A stretch of DNA of 64,000 nucleotides from Apium graveolens (lineage: Eukaryota > Streptophyta > Magnoliopsida > Apiales > Apiaceae), in NCBI RefSeq assembly GCF_009905375.1, contig NC_133652.1:123835205-123899204 (forward strand), given 5' to 3'. The notes beneath the pieces were generated by a model. It was not told the origin of the DNA, ran no database searches, and worked only from the letters and a program-made list of their open reading frames with translations. Below are positions 45,474 through 57,329 of this stretch, in pieces. How positions within the stretch are numbered: position 1 is the stretch's first letter; each line of letters opens with the position of its first letter. The position numbers and the translations under genes are program-made.

Positions 45474-47495
45474 TATTTGTTATGTGTTGAAAATGCAATT
45501 GTATGAATTACACGCAATTTGGACGCGTGTCAAAGTGCGTTTATTACGTGGTACCTGTTTTATCTCGTTCTGCGTGCATTTGCAGATGTTATATATATTT
45601 TTGGGATATATTGTTGATTTAGAAAATGTCGGTTTATAAAAAATTATCGGACTGGGACCCGACTGGGACGTCGAATCCCACATTCTCAACCAATTTTGTC
45701 CAAATTATCGTACGTTTGAGTAAAGTTACGATGCTGTACTCGACCAATTTTTTCCCCATATTCCACTTTGTTAAAATAAAATATATAATAATATCCAAAT
45801 TTAAACTATGTGTATATAAATTTTTAATAAAGGCTAATTCTTAAAAAGCAAAATTGATATTCTAATTTATATTTCATACAGAATCACAAAAATGTTAATT
45901 TTTTTACAATAAAAAATATAGCAATTAAGTAATTTGAAAAATGAAAGTGACTTCAACAATTTTAGATACTACCCTAATTAAAAAAATGTAAATTTTATAT
46001 TTTTTATATAATTAAAATTATATATGAATTTAGAAGTTTTTGAATAAAACACTGAATTTCTTACAATTATTTAATTTGGTATGGAACAATTCATATTATT
46101 ATAAAATTATTTTTATATTTGAAATTATAATATATGACTAAAACTTATATATACACTAAAATATATGATTTCATTCGAGTTATTTTATGTTAAAAATGAA
46201 AAGTAATTATATTGATCAGATAAATTATCTTATTATTTCTTTCATAATAACATTAGAGCATTAGAAATTTAAGTACTAATATTTATGAATATTTTATCGA
46301 ATTTAAAAAAGTTTGGCACATGAAGCCAATATACATAATTAATGAATTTGTATATGAAAGAAAGTTGAAATCATAAGGTTACATTAATCTCTATACTAGA
46401 AAACAAAACAATATGCACTAACTCTGCCACACATAATTACATATTCTTAAGTACATATATCATATATAAATAGTAGATAAGTATATATTGTTAACTAAAC
46501 ACTGTTGTAAATAATTTAACAACATTATATTTATACTTCAACACAAGAAATTTGTAAATATGTTGATACATCTTCTACATCATATGCAACAAGTTTTAAT
46601 CACTTTACACTCACATATATGAACTACGCAAATTAAAATAAACAACAATATATTTGACTTAGAGATCATGTACAATCAAAATATTTGTTATTATCATAAT
46701 CATTAAGCCTGAAAGAAGAAGAAGAAAAAGAATTGTAATACAATAAATCATAACTCTAGAGTCTAAATATTCATTGAACATAACTATTTACAGTTCTTTA
46801 TTTTGTACATTTTAATTAAATTATTAAATAATACACTTTATTTATTAATCGCAAAAAATTGAAATTTTAAAAATTTTATATACCGAAGTTTGATATATGG
46901 CTAAAAAAGTAGAGGCTATCATGCTAGTTTATTTTTAGTAGAGACTACTTTTCTTGTCCTGATTAATCAAATTATTTAAATTTATTTCCGAGTACATATT
47001 AAAACAATTTAAAGATAAATTTGACAGACAAAACATGTCAGCAGTATAAAACCCCCGGCAAAATGTTATTTTGTGTCGGGTGGTAATAAATAAAAAGTGA
47101 TAAGAAATAATACATTGTTAATATTTATGTCGGTTTAAATAAGTGTGAAAAATATCTATTTTTAAATGATATTTTAACAAAAATTTAAAAAAATATCCTT
47201 AAAATTTATTTTATACGTATATTTTTTTAATTTCTTTCTTTTATTTTTTCATGTATACGATAAAAACGGTCCTTAATTTTTTAAGTGCCCCATTCATTGC
47301 GGCACGATGAACCCTAAACTTGTTTCTCACAACTTCTCACATTTAATGTTTTATACTACTCCATGTTAACCAATTTCTCAACAACACATCGTATTAAATA
47401 GTTTAATATTTTAATTGTACTATTTGAATTTCAGGGTACAAGAAATGTATCATATATGAATCACTTTTTAAATTTTGATCGTACAAAACAAAAAT
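45474..47495. other. AT-rich intergenic DNA, nothing recognised
   Basis: Two kilobases of strongly AT-rich sequence with no convincing coding region on either strand. Confidence 0.6.
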
Positions 47496-47497
47496 AC

Positions 47498-48021
47498 TGT
47501 GAGCTGGTAATTCGTTCGTTTTGTATAATTTCGTATAATATATTTTTGTGTTTCGTATCATAAATATCTAATCTATATTTAAACAGTTAATAATTCATTT
47601 CGTTTTCCTTAATTTCGTGTATATTTAGTGTCGTGTTTCGTGTAATTTAAAATTAATAATAAGAATGAAGATAAATATTACATATATTTAAATATTAAGT
47701 TTTTACTAATCGAGTCTTAGGTTAATAAGTCATGAATACTCAGGTGTAGTCAAGTCGTGTGAAATTTAAATTTGAATTTATTTTATAAAAATTATATATA
47801 AAATATTATTTTAAGATATATGTATTCATATAATTTTGAAAAATTTATTTAAATATTTATTTATTTCGTGTATTTTCGTTTCATGTCGTGTACCCAAGAG
47901 TAGACCCAAAATCAAAGCAAAATTTATTCGTATACTTTCGTGTTCGTGTACCAAAAATGTCAACCCAAACCCGTAATTTTCGTGTCATTTTCGTGCCGTG
48001 TTATCGTGTAAAAACAGATCG
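47498..48021. repeat. hAT-like MITE relative with TCGTGT-rich ends (decayed)
   Basis: It shares with 55385-55939 the left end CTGGTAATTCGTTCG, the TCGTGT-type words and the right part (ACCCGTAATTTTCGTGTC...). Terminal repeats and TSD are not clean, so the boundaries are approximate. Confidence 0.5.
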
Positions 48022-48550
48022 GAAGATTCGGAAACCGAATGCACATAGGAACGATTGAAGGTTGCGTACGAGATTGTCGACGCTATCTTTAAGGGTAAAA
48101 ATTAAAATCGTCAACTAAAATATGATTAGCTAAAACTTTTATTGAATCTGTAAGTATTTCTACTTCAATGATATTTAGCTATACTCAAATTATTATTTTT
48201 TTTATTAAATCCAAATACATATTAGTGAAAGTAAAATAATAATATTTAATAAAAATATTTAGTGATAATTTTTATAACATTTTTATATTTATGTTAATAT
48301 TTTAAAGAAAATATTATAAAATAAAATAAATAATTATTAAGATTGATAGAAAAGATAATAAGATATTAAAAATAAATGAAAAAATAATTAACAACATTAC
48401 TTACATATAAAAATAAAATATATGACCACTAAAAATCAAATAATTATATATAAATACATCTACACACATGGGATTTCAACTAGTTGGAGATGAAAATAAA
48501 GTTATACATATAGATTAAAACAAATAAGGTGGGATACACTTTGAATGATA

Positions 48551-48763
48551 CTCCCTCCGTTGCACTGGGATGTTTAGGTTACTATTTGTTACACATTTTG
48601 AAAATTCTATAAAATATAGTTTTATAATATTTTTTCAAAAAAAAAATTGAATACAAGTTTAAACATAAAATTTTTATTTAAAAATATTATGAAACTATAC
48701 TTTAAACGAACATTAAAAAGCGTGCCGAAAAGTAACGTAAACAATCCAGTGGGACGGAGAGAG
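48551..48763. mobile_element. Stowaway-type (Tc1/mariner) MITE
   Basis: 213 bp flanked by TA on both sides (48549-48550 and 48764-48765). The left end is CTCCCTCCGTTGCACTGG and the right end CCAGTGGGACGGAGAGAG, forming a terminal inverted repeat of about 25 bp with few mismatches. CTCCCTCC ends and TA target are typical of Stowaway elements. No coding. Confidence 0.85.
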
Positions 48764-48829
48764 TATAAAGAATGAGAAGAGGATCAATAAATAAATACAT
48801 ATAGATCATTTTTAAATAGCTATAATTTA

Positions 48830-49158
48830 CACTATACTAGAAATAATCGGAATAAGTATAATTTGATATGTTTTTTTTGGTTGGTTTCCCCATTTATAAC
48901 TCTTGGATATTTTTAATCAAGTGATCAGGACCGTTAGATTCAAATATTAAAACAATATACACTAGTCAAACTCCTAGGTTCGAACCCCGCCAACAACAAA
49001 TATTTATATTATTATTTATATAATACTAAAACTTCAAGGTTCGAAACCGCCAATATCAAATATTTATATTATTATTTATATAATACTAAAACTCTCAGGT
49101 TCGAAATCCACCAAAAATAAATTTTTATACCTGTGCATCGAACGTGTTATAAAACTAG
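48830..49158 (+). mobile_element. Second Helitron-like element with 60-bp triplication
   Basis: Ends with CTGTGCATCGAACGTG and a clean CTAG followed by T (49155-49159), matching the end of 45026-45473. The interior has three 60-bp units (48961, 49021, 49081), each with a GGTTCGAA box and TATTTATATTATTATTTATA. The 5' limit is uncertain. Confidence 0.5.
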
Positions 49159-49159
49159 T

Positions 49160-50660
49160 TTTAATTAACAAATAGTTACCTGGCAAAATGGTTAAAATTT
49201 AAATAATAATTAAAATAAATATAACTTTCACAAATATACCTAACATATAAATATACCAAATAGATGGGTCTATGTTGGAGATGCTCTGACCGTCACATTT
49301 GATGGTTACCGACAGGCAGCTAACACTCGGATTTGGAAGTTAGTAATGTATTAAATGAATGAACCTGTAAAATCGCTTCAATAATTTATTACAGTGCATA
49401 TTCCGCTGTAGCCTGTGCCCTGTAGGCTCCGTGAGTCTAATGCTACTCAACCGACAAAAGTTTCTTTTCTTTTGTTTCGGTAATTATCCTGTGCTAATCT
49501 TTTTAATGAATACGAATTTCCTGTTTTTGCATTCCCGAGTAACTGAACAAGCTACTACTGTAGCACATTTCTTGCAACAAGAATGTACATTTATTATGTT
49601 GAATTTAATAAAATTTGGATCACATTAAATCGAAGGTACTACTTGGGATGATAATTTAATGGCACATGCACCGTGATAACTGACCCATTATTTTGTCATC
49701 TAAGCCAATGTTGGACCCCCTCTGTATTGACAATTGAATCAGTTGGTTGCCATGCACAACCTAGCTTTGATCCTCTCTGTTTCAACATTATTTGGTTTTT
49801 GAGGGAGTTTGTTTAGTTTAAATTATTAGAGCCAGTTCAACTCTTAAATCTTAAAGTGATTAAAAGTACTAACTTTTGACTAGAAATTAAATTTATTAAT
49901 ATATTTTTAAAAAAGTGAAAATCACATATTAAAATAAAATAGACGTACTTTACAATGATATAATATTTTAAATTTTAAATATTTTTTTAATAAAATTATA
50001 TATATAAATTAGAGTTTGATCAATTTAAAGCTCAAAAATTAAAACTGGACAAGTAATTAGGGACTAAGAAGTATCTGTCAAAAACATTTTAACCATGTAA
50101 CCATGTTCAATTAGTCATCGGAACTGTACGGAGAGAAATGTGAATTGGATCATGTAGAAATTTAAAATTTGAATTGTGTAAACAAGGGGCAACATTGATC
50201 GAAAGAATCCTGGGTTATTTGGATGCATTATAATATATAGTAACTAAACTGTGGTCCCTATTATACTGTAGTATAATACAATATGATAGTACTAATTTGT
50301 GTCAGAGGCTGTCTCTTTCAATCGAAAATCCAGATGTTTCCTTATTGCTTTAATCATTGAAATCCCAAAACACCCCTCACTTCAACTTAACCAGCCACAA
50401 CTTTGAGGGGTACAAATGTAGTTTCATTATAATCCTACACTTTCTTTGCATGATATTTTAAATTTTTCTTGCTTTTAGAGGAGTAGATAGTAGTAGTAGT
50501 AGCTTAAAAGGTAAAGTTAGAAAACTTGGAATAGAAAGTGAAGGCAATATAGCATGGTAGGTTATGATGACTTAAGGATGATGATTCTTTTTGCTGTTGT
50601 TTAGCAAAAAGATGCAATTTTTTTAAGTGGGCATGACCAGAAACCTGGCATCTGTTTGTC
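49160..50660. other. Intergenic DNA upstream of the DUF3527 gene
   Basis: Mostly AT-rich with no gene seen. It includes a short (AGT)n run at 50489-50502. The last few hundred bases are the likely promoter region of the downstream gene, but no clear TATA box can be assigned. Confidence 0.5.
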
Positions 50661-51733
50661 TCCTCAATCATCTTGCTCATGTGAGAGAGAAATAAGAGAA
50701 GAAGAAAGAGACTTGACAGTGATCAAAGGTTAGCTACAACCTACAAACTTGCTTTTTGTTGCTGCTGTATTATTGTTGGTTTGGTTGGTTATGGTTTCTT
50801 GTTTGTTTCTGCTTTTGATTATCATTTGCTAATATTGATATTTCTAAGTTTATAATTCAATGGTTGTTTATCTTGTAGAATACGTTTATGCAAAATGAGT
50901 ATTTGCAGAACACTTTCTTTGCTTTTTCTTTGAGCTTACTTCTCTGAGATCCAGAGTGGGGTATGGCCTGACCACTTTCTTTGCTTTAATTAGCTTGGAA
51001 TGCAAGTGTATTTACAGGTTTTTGATGATTGCGTTTTTATTATATTATCTCTCTTCAGATTCAAGTATGAAAATTTGCTTATTCTTTATGGTTGAGTTTG
51101 GTGGCTTCAAGATTTTGTTTTGTGTTTCTAGATTGTTATATTGCATAGGGTCAATCTGCATTTTATTAGCAATGTTTTCTTACTGATTATAAGATCCTGG
51201 AACTGTTGAATGATTTTGTAATCTGATAAAGTTTTCTCTTCTCTGATTTGAGCAAATGGGTAAGGTTTTTTTTTTTTGAATTTCTGAATCTATGGTTCCA
51301 TTTTTGTCAGTTAATGCACAATTCTTAAAGATCAAATTTAAATGCATTCTGAAAAACTGGTTTCTTTCAATCTTACATTTTTAAATGGCTAACTAGTATA
51401 TTTGAGTAGATTGCAGCTGATTGAGGCATTTACCTGAATGTTTGTCTGCTTTACTATAAATGAACCATTAGATTGTTTTGTTTGCTTGGTTTTGTTTTAG
51501 ATAAGTTTATGTAATGCTTTGAATTTATTTCGATTCAGTTGGTTGTGAATTGAACTAATGATTCTTGACTAATGTAATTATATAGTTTTGAAGAGCTTGA
51601 TATCATTTTTTCTCTTATCAGTTCTCTTTTTTTTTTCTCTTTGAAACTGAATTTGTAAAATCAGAAGGTAGTTAACATATTCTCCCTGTCACCTTCTTTG
51701 TTGTAGATTTGCTTTCTAGAATTTGGTTTGGTA
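50661..51733 (+). other. Probable 5' UTR with intron, DUF3527 gene
   Basis: A GA-rich leader (GAGAGAGAAATAAGAGAAGA from 50683) ends at a donor, AAAG|GTTAGC (50728/50729). A T-rich stretch ends TTGTTGTAG (51706), 27 bp before the ATG. This would be a 978-bp 5'-UTR intron, common in plant genes. Inferred from splice-site-like sequence only. Confidence 0.5.
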
Positions 51734-54092
51734 ATGGACTTGGAATTTGAGAAGTTCTGTGTAATTGACGGAAGTCCTAATACTGTTCTTCCTTGTCCGC
51801 GGCAATTCTCCAGAGATGAAAGGAAGAAGACCAACAGTATACCTTATGATACGTTGAGCCCAAAACAAGGATTTTCGGATATTAGGTTTAGGCGCTATCG
51901 TAGTGCATCCTGTAAAAGATCTCAATCTAGGAATATTGTCCTGGAAGGTAATAAAGTTCTGAAAAGAGGTTCTGTCTATCAAAATTCGCAAGAAGTAACA
52001 ATGAGGGATTTAGGTGATGCTGGGGACAGGAGAAAAATTGAATTTCCACAGAGCAGTGTCCATGCCTTATCATTGGGGGTTTTAGAATCACTGTGTGAAT
52101 CAGATGAAGATAAGTCATCACTAGAGCATAGAACATCAGCGATGTCTCTTAATTCGGAATCAAGTACATCATTTAGCAAGCCATGTAGCTCCAAGGAGTT
52201 TTCCAGTAGCTCCTGCAGACCTATTTCAAAAAGAGAGGTATCATTAAATAGCTTTTTAAAGATTTCCTTGGAATCTGAGGACCGAAAAAATCAGTCAGCT
52301 GGATACGTAGAGAGAAAAGATGTTGAGGCATCCATGTGCAGTCATGATTTAACTTTTGGTCTTCCAAGAGATGATAGTGGACTTGAAAAGAGAGTAGATG
52401 CTGGTTTTGTCACGCAAAATTCATCAACTGTTAAACGAGTTCTTCCCTGTACGCCTCTTCAATCGCAAAGCAACTGCTCCGCACCAAGTACTCTAACTTC
52501 CCGCTTCAGCCCCACAAGAAAGACATTTGAGCCGTTCCCCAAGTCCCAGTCACAGAGAAGTCATTTGGGATCTGTTAATGAGCGGACTCTAATTAAAAAA
52601 GCTAGCATCAGCAGAAACAAGAGATCACAAAGATCACTCCTGCCTGATTTTACAAAAACATTAGAGAATACAAGTGATTCTCAAATTCTCAAGGAGTGCA
52701 ATAAGCCTCCAGCTTCTTGTTCACCAGCTCATTTACGTGGTCATCTCAAGTTGAGAAATAAACATGGGATGCCATTTTTTGAGTTCTCCGTGAAGAGTCC
52801 AGAAGACAAAATTATAGCCAAGACATGGAAAGTTGGAAATGCTTTAAATTGGTTATACACCTTCCACACCAGTCAAAACAATAGTAGAGCTACTAAATCT
52901 AGTGGTTGGGGAATAAAAGAGAGCATTAAAGAATCCTCTATGGTGGGACAGATGCAAGTATCTTGTTTATTGCGTTCGGATCTCAAAGATGCTGGAGCAT
53001 TGGAAAACTTAATGGTGACGGAATTTGTGTTATATGATATTAGGCAGGCAATAAAAGATGTAACTGCTCAAAAGGACTCGTTCTCTTCACGTAAAGTTGC
53101 TAAACCTCTCACAAGTTTAAAAGCAAACTTATCTGGGGGAACATGCAATTTGCATGAGACTTCTGATCTGATGAAAAATAATGATCAACCAAAATATGTC
53201 TCTGATGGTGGTCACTGTCAGTGGGAACCAGCATATTTGCATCCAAACCATGAAATTGCGGCAATTGTTATACAAGTTCCGTTAGAGAAGAGAGAAAGCT
53301 TAAAGGAAAAAAGAAGGAATCAGAAGAGTAACCAATCATATATCAACTTGCGTGATCTTCAAGGAATGGACCAGAGAACAGACTGCTTAACCCCGGCTAA
53401 GGTAAATGTTGTAACATCTTCCGGAAATCATGGTTTGCCAACTGAGGATTGTCCTGGCCCTTCAGGACTACTAGATAGATGGAAATTTGGCGGAGGCTGT
53501 GACTGTGGAGGCTGGGATATGGGTTGCCCCCTTGTTGCATTTGACAATTCCAACCGATGTTCTGACGACCATTGTACCATAAACAACCAGCAGCCTTGGA
53601 AACTTTATATACAGGTAAGCTTCTCAACTGTTCACTAATAAGAGTGACATGCTTCCCAAAATAGTAGTCTATTACATTTGTGGTCTTGTAAGTTCACCCG
53701 TAAGGCTTCTTGTACAAGTCTATAAACTTGCATACGTCACCTCTACCTCCTTCAGCATGTGACCTCTTCTGATATTCATTCACTACTCTTAACAGGGAGG
53801 AAAAGAGAAATCACCGGCATTAAGAATGACAGTAACCAATGAGGGAGAGTATGAAGTTGATTTTCATGCACAATTAAGTACATTGCAGGCATTTGCCATA
53901 TGTGTTTCTATAGTGCACAGTACAGAGGCTACTGATGCAGTTGGACAGTCCAGAGATGACTTACTACAATGTGATTCTCTGCTTTTAGATGAAGATGTGA
54001 AATATATATTTGAAACTGTTGAAGAGGAGAAAAAGAAAGCACCAACGTCTTTTGTTCTCAATCCACCTTTTTCTCCAATTGCTCGAGTATAG
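51734..54092 (+). CDS. DUF3527 domain protein, 725 residues, two coding exons
   Basis: Plant-specific protein of unknown function. Exon 1 is 51734-53614 and exon 2 53796-54092. The intron (181 bp) has GTAAGC and TTAACAG ends and phase 0. The start is the ATG encoding MDLEFEKFC. Residues ~1-320 are Ser/Lys-rich and probably disordered. The DUF3527 region follows: LRGHLKLRNKHG near 332, MQVSCLLRSDLKDAG near 415, HPNHEIAAIVIQVP near 510, CDCGGWDMGCPL near 587. Across the splice site lie KLYIQ and then LRMTVTNEGEYEVDFHAQ, and the C-terminal LQAFAICVSIVHS. No transmembrane or catalytic motif is seen. Both exons are open and the codons look normal, so this is the one apparently functional host gene here. 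Confidence 0.9.
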
Positions 54093-54600
54093 TCTGAACA
54101 TATACTCGTGGCAATGAAGCAATGGAGTCAGAGGACCTCATGCTAAGTTCAGATTGTTTCTACCAAATATACAGTGATTGATTCGTGCAAGTCTCACAGT
54201 CTGTATGGAAGCAGCCCGGGTTCATGCTTACCCTTAAAAGTATTGCAGAAAAGTTTGGATAGCCATTATCCATTTCTTGCAGGTGGCTAACTTTTCTTGC
54301 TAAATTCCAACTTGTCTTATAGTTTATATCCGTAGAAATTTATAGAAGACACCATACTTTGCATATAAACATTAGCTAAAGAGATGTAATCATGTAATTA
54401 TATATATTTAGTTAGCAGTGAAACAAATGAAGTCGACTGCAGTTAGGAAGAGATAAAAGATTATTAATTCATTGTTCTCACGAGATGATTTGAGTTTGAA
54501 GTGAAAAGAATGTGCGCTTGATTTATCTTGCTTTTGTTGTCCCTTCAAACAATTTGCTAGTTTGTGTTAGTTCCAGTATACAGTTTTGTGTAAATGAGTA
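54093..54600. other. 3' UTR and downstream DNA of the DUF3527 gene
   Basis: Contains AT-rich stretches such as TGTAATCATGTAATTATATA near 54386, suitable for a plant poly(A) region. No other gene seen. Confidence 0.45.
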
Positions 54601-54608
54601 CTTTTAAC

Positions 54609-55060
54609 TTGAATGCATACTCCTTAATCAATTACAAACAACAATACCCAAATCACATCATGAAGTTTTCCTCTTTGTACTTCCATATACATTAATCTTG
54701 ACAAGTCCAAGGGAGGCGCTCCTATTTACTATGTTAGTATCAGAAGCATTCAAAACTCTAAGATCTATAACATACTTAAGACACCAATTAACCAGAGCAG
54801 TAGATGCATACTCTTCTTGGACAAAACTATTCCTCATATACCAAGCTTGCCAACTCATGACAGAAAATTTCACACTTTTCTTGACTCAAAAATTGTTTGA
54901 TCCTGATTAGGAAACTACTCACATTTGATTGGATGATTCCTTAAATTATCTGCTAATAAATTACCATCACCCACCTCCTTCTATAACCCTTCATTATGCC
55001 CTCTTTCCCAAAACATAAGACTTCTCCAAATTAAAGAATCTCAAAAAAATTTTTGACAAA
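54609..55060 (-). pseudogene. LINE remnant (zf-RVT to RNase H region)
   Basis: The minus strand encodes LIWRSLMFWERGHNEGL near 55040 (usual plant LINE block IWRS-LWGR-LLKKG...VGDG). Further left are MSWQAWYMRNSFVQEE and LGLVKINVYGS near 54720, matching the PxxGxxKINVDGS start of the LINE RNase H domain. Several stops; no upstream RT or poly(A) end seen. A 5'-truncated, decayed fragment of an L1-type plant LINE. Confidence 0.72.
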
Positions 55061-55376
55061 TAGAGCTTGATTGAAAAGTTCTAAAATTTCTAGAACCCAA
55101 GGCCACTCTCACCTTAAGCATACACAAATATTCCCATTGCACCAATGGTTTTTTTTCCTATTATATCCCCATAAAAAACTAGCTGTAGTAAAGTTTTTGA
55201 ACAACACCTTTAGGAATTATGAAACAACACCTTTAGGAATTATGAAACAACTTTAAATATATGATAACTTGTATGATTTCCTTAACAAGTATCTACCTTC
55301 CTGCTACTAAGTATCTACCGTCTTGCTACCGAAAAAGACGAGATTTCCACCCGTTTGAGTCCGTTAATTTTTATGA
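55061..55376. other. Short direct repeats next to the LINE and MITE
   Basis: Contains two tandem duplications: CTTTAGGAATTATGAAACAA twice near 55208-55250, and a 22-bp unit with AAGTATCTACC twice near 55289-55331. No gene recognised. Confidence 0.6.
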
Positions 55377-55384
55377 CCTAAATG

Positions 55385-55939
55385 TAGATCTGGCAATTAG
55401 TTCGTATTGTATATTTTTGTGTCGTGTATTTTCGTGTTTCGTGTACTTGAATGTCAAACACAAAACCGACATGTTTAGCGTTCGTGTACATTCGTGTTCG
55501 TGTACTTTCGGTTCGCGTCGTGTATGTCGTGTTAATTGAATATTAATATATATTAAATTTAATATTAGTATAAATTAAAATATAAGATTTTTATGTAAAA
55601 AAATTATAAAATATATGAAAAATATATATTTAGATCTCAATTTTATACAATATAATGAAATCAAATAATATTTTAAAAATAAATATGCATATATTTATTA
55701 TAATTCTATATATATTTATAAAAAATATTAAAATTTAATTATAATATTTATTTATGTCGTATACTTCATGTCGTGTCGTGAACTCGAAGGTTAAACACAA
55801 AACCGACACTAAATCTCGACCGTATACTTTTGTGTTCGTGTACTTTCATGTCGTGTACTAAAAATGCAAACACAAACACTAAATTTTTGTGTCGTTTCGT
55901 GTCGTGTAAGTCGTGTCGTGTCCAAAATTGCCGGATCTA
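55385..55939. mobile_element. hAT-like MITE with 8-bp TSD
   Basis: 555 bp bounded by TAGATCTGGCAATT and AATTGCCGGATCTA, a 14-bp terminal inverted repeat with one mismatch. It is flanked by CCTAAATG at 55377-55384 and 55940-55947. The 8-bp duplication and TAG-type end indicate the hAT superfamily. The interior is made of TCGTGT/TTCGTG words and AT-rich DNA and is non-coding. A tandem copy of the surrounding host sequence (near 55980-56030) shows the site without the insertion. Confidence 0.85.
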
Positions 55940-56221
55940 CCTAAATGCTGCTATGTTTTAGTTGAACACTGAAACTATTTTTATGACTTAAATGTTGTTG
56001 TGTTTTAGTTGAACACTGAAACTGCACTGTTTCAATATAATAGTTTTTCATTCCAAATTAGTTTATTAGCTATTTTTTAGGGAAGATATTGTTTGCTATT
56101 TTTTTGATAGATTTGCTTATCATGTAGGTCTTGTATGCAGTAGCACATAAATCTGAATATCATTGACTTCTCCCAGTTTCATATTTACCTATGTTTTATC
56201 ACAAATAATATAACAACAAAC

Positions 56222-56233
56222 TGGTATAGAGCC
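56222..56233 (+). promoter_or_regulatory. Primer binding site of copia element F (variant)
   Basis: TGGTATAGAGCC resembles the tRNA-Met complement TGGTATCAGAGCC with one base lost, 53 nt before the gag ATG. The upstream LTR could not be delimited. Confidence 0.6.
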
Positions 56234-56286
56234 TTATCAGATTTAAAGGGACCTGTGAGTTCAGAAATAAAAAACACAATCTAGCA

Positions 56287-57329
56287 ATGAATTCTTTTGT
56301 TAATAACATATCACCTCCACTATTTGATGGATCTAAGTATCAAATGTGGGCTGTGAGGATGGAAGCTTATCTCGAAGCCAATGATCTATGGGAAGCTGTA
56401 GAAAATGTGTACGAAATTCCCGAATTACCAGAAAATCCAACTATGGCTCAAATCAAATCTCAGAAAAAGATTAGGCTGAGAAAATAAAATCCCGATCAGT
56501 TTTGTTTACTGTTGTTTACTCGGTTATTTTTAATAGAATAATGACATTAAAGATTGCGAAAGAGATTTGGGATTTTTTGAAGCAAGAATATGAGGGCAGT
56601 GAGAAGATTAAGGGGATGCAAGCAATTAAACTGATTCGAGAATTCGATTTACAAAGAATGAATGACACATATACCATTCAAGATTATACAGATAGGCTGA
56701 TCAACATTGCAAATAAAGTGAAGCTTCTTGGAACTAAATTCCTTGATTCAAGAATCATTTAAAAAATTCTTGCTACTGTTCCAGAAAAATTTGAAGCAAC
56801 AATCAGTTCTCTTGAAAACTCACAAGATTTAACAAATATCACCTTGACGACATTGTTGAATGCTTTACAGGCTCAAGAACTAAGACGACTTATGAGGCAA
56901 GAAGGCTCTGTAGAAGGAGCTTTGTTAGCCAAAACGTAAAACAATTTTGGTGGCAAAAACAAGAAGTATACAAAGAATTTCAAAACAAGAAACTCAAGCA
57001 GTGGTAGCACCAACAATAGTAACAAACTCTCTCAAGATTTACCACCATGTCCTCATTGTAAGAAAATAAATCATACTAAAAAATATTGTTGGTGGAGGCC
57101 ATATATAAAATGCAATAAATGCGGACAATTAGGACATGTGGAGAAAATTTGCAGGTCTTCACAACAAGTGAAAGCAAAGGCTGTCATTGAACAAGTTAAT
57201 GAGGAAGGCTTGTTTGTAGTATCTTGTATTGCTAATTCAAGCTTAGCATAGAGTTGGTTGATTGATAGTGGTTGCACAAACCATATGACTTATGATCAAT
57301 ATTTATTCAGAGATCTTGATACAAACTAC
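56287..57329 (+). pseudogene. gag: Copia element F gag to protease start, broken and truncated
   Basis: Begins MNSFVNNISPPLFDGSKYQM, a typical copia gag start (LFDGxxYxxWxxRMEAYL). Then come EIWDFLKQEYEGSEKI near 56560 and DYTDRLINIANKVKLLG near 56690. Two zinc-knuckle-like blocks (CPHCKKINHTKKYC, CNKCGQLGHVEKIC) lie near 57050-57155. The protease start WLIDSGCTNHM lies near 57255-57290. Frameshift near 56487-56502, and stops near 56760, 56937 and 57250. It stops at 57329, where the LTR of element G begins. A different copia lineage from A, B, D and E (no long C-terminal gag extension). Confidence 0.85.

Noticed and set aside
49431..49628. 65-codon frame (plus) as a small gene
   Set aside because: No start context, homology or splice evidence, and AT-rich surroundings.
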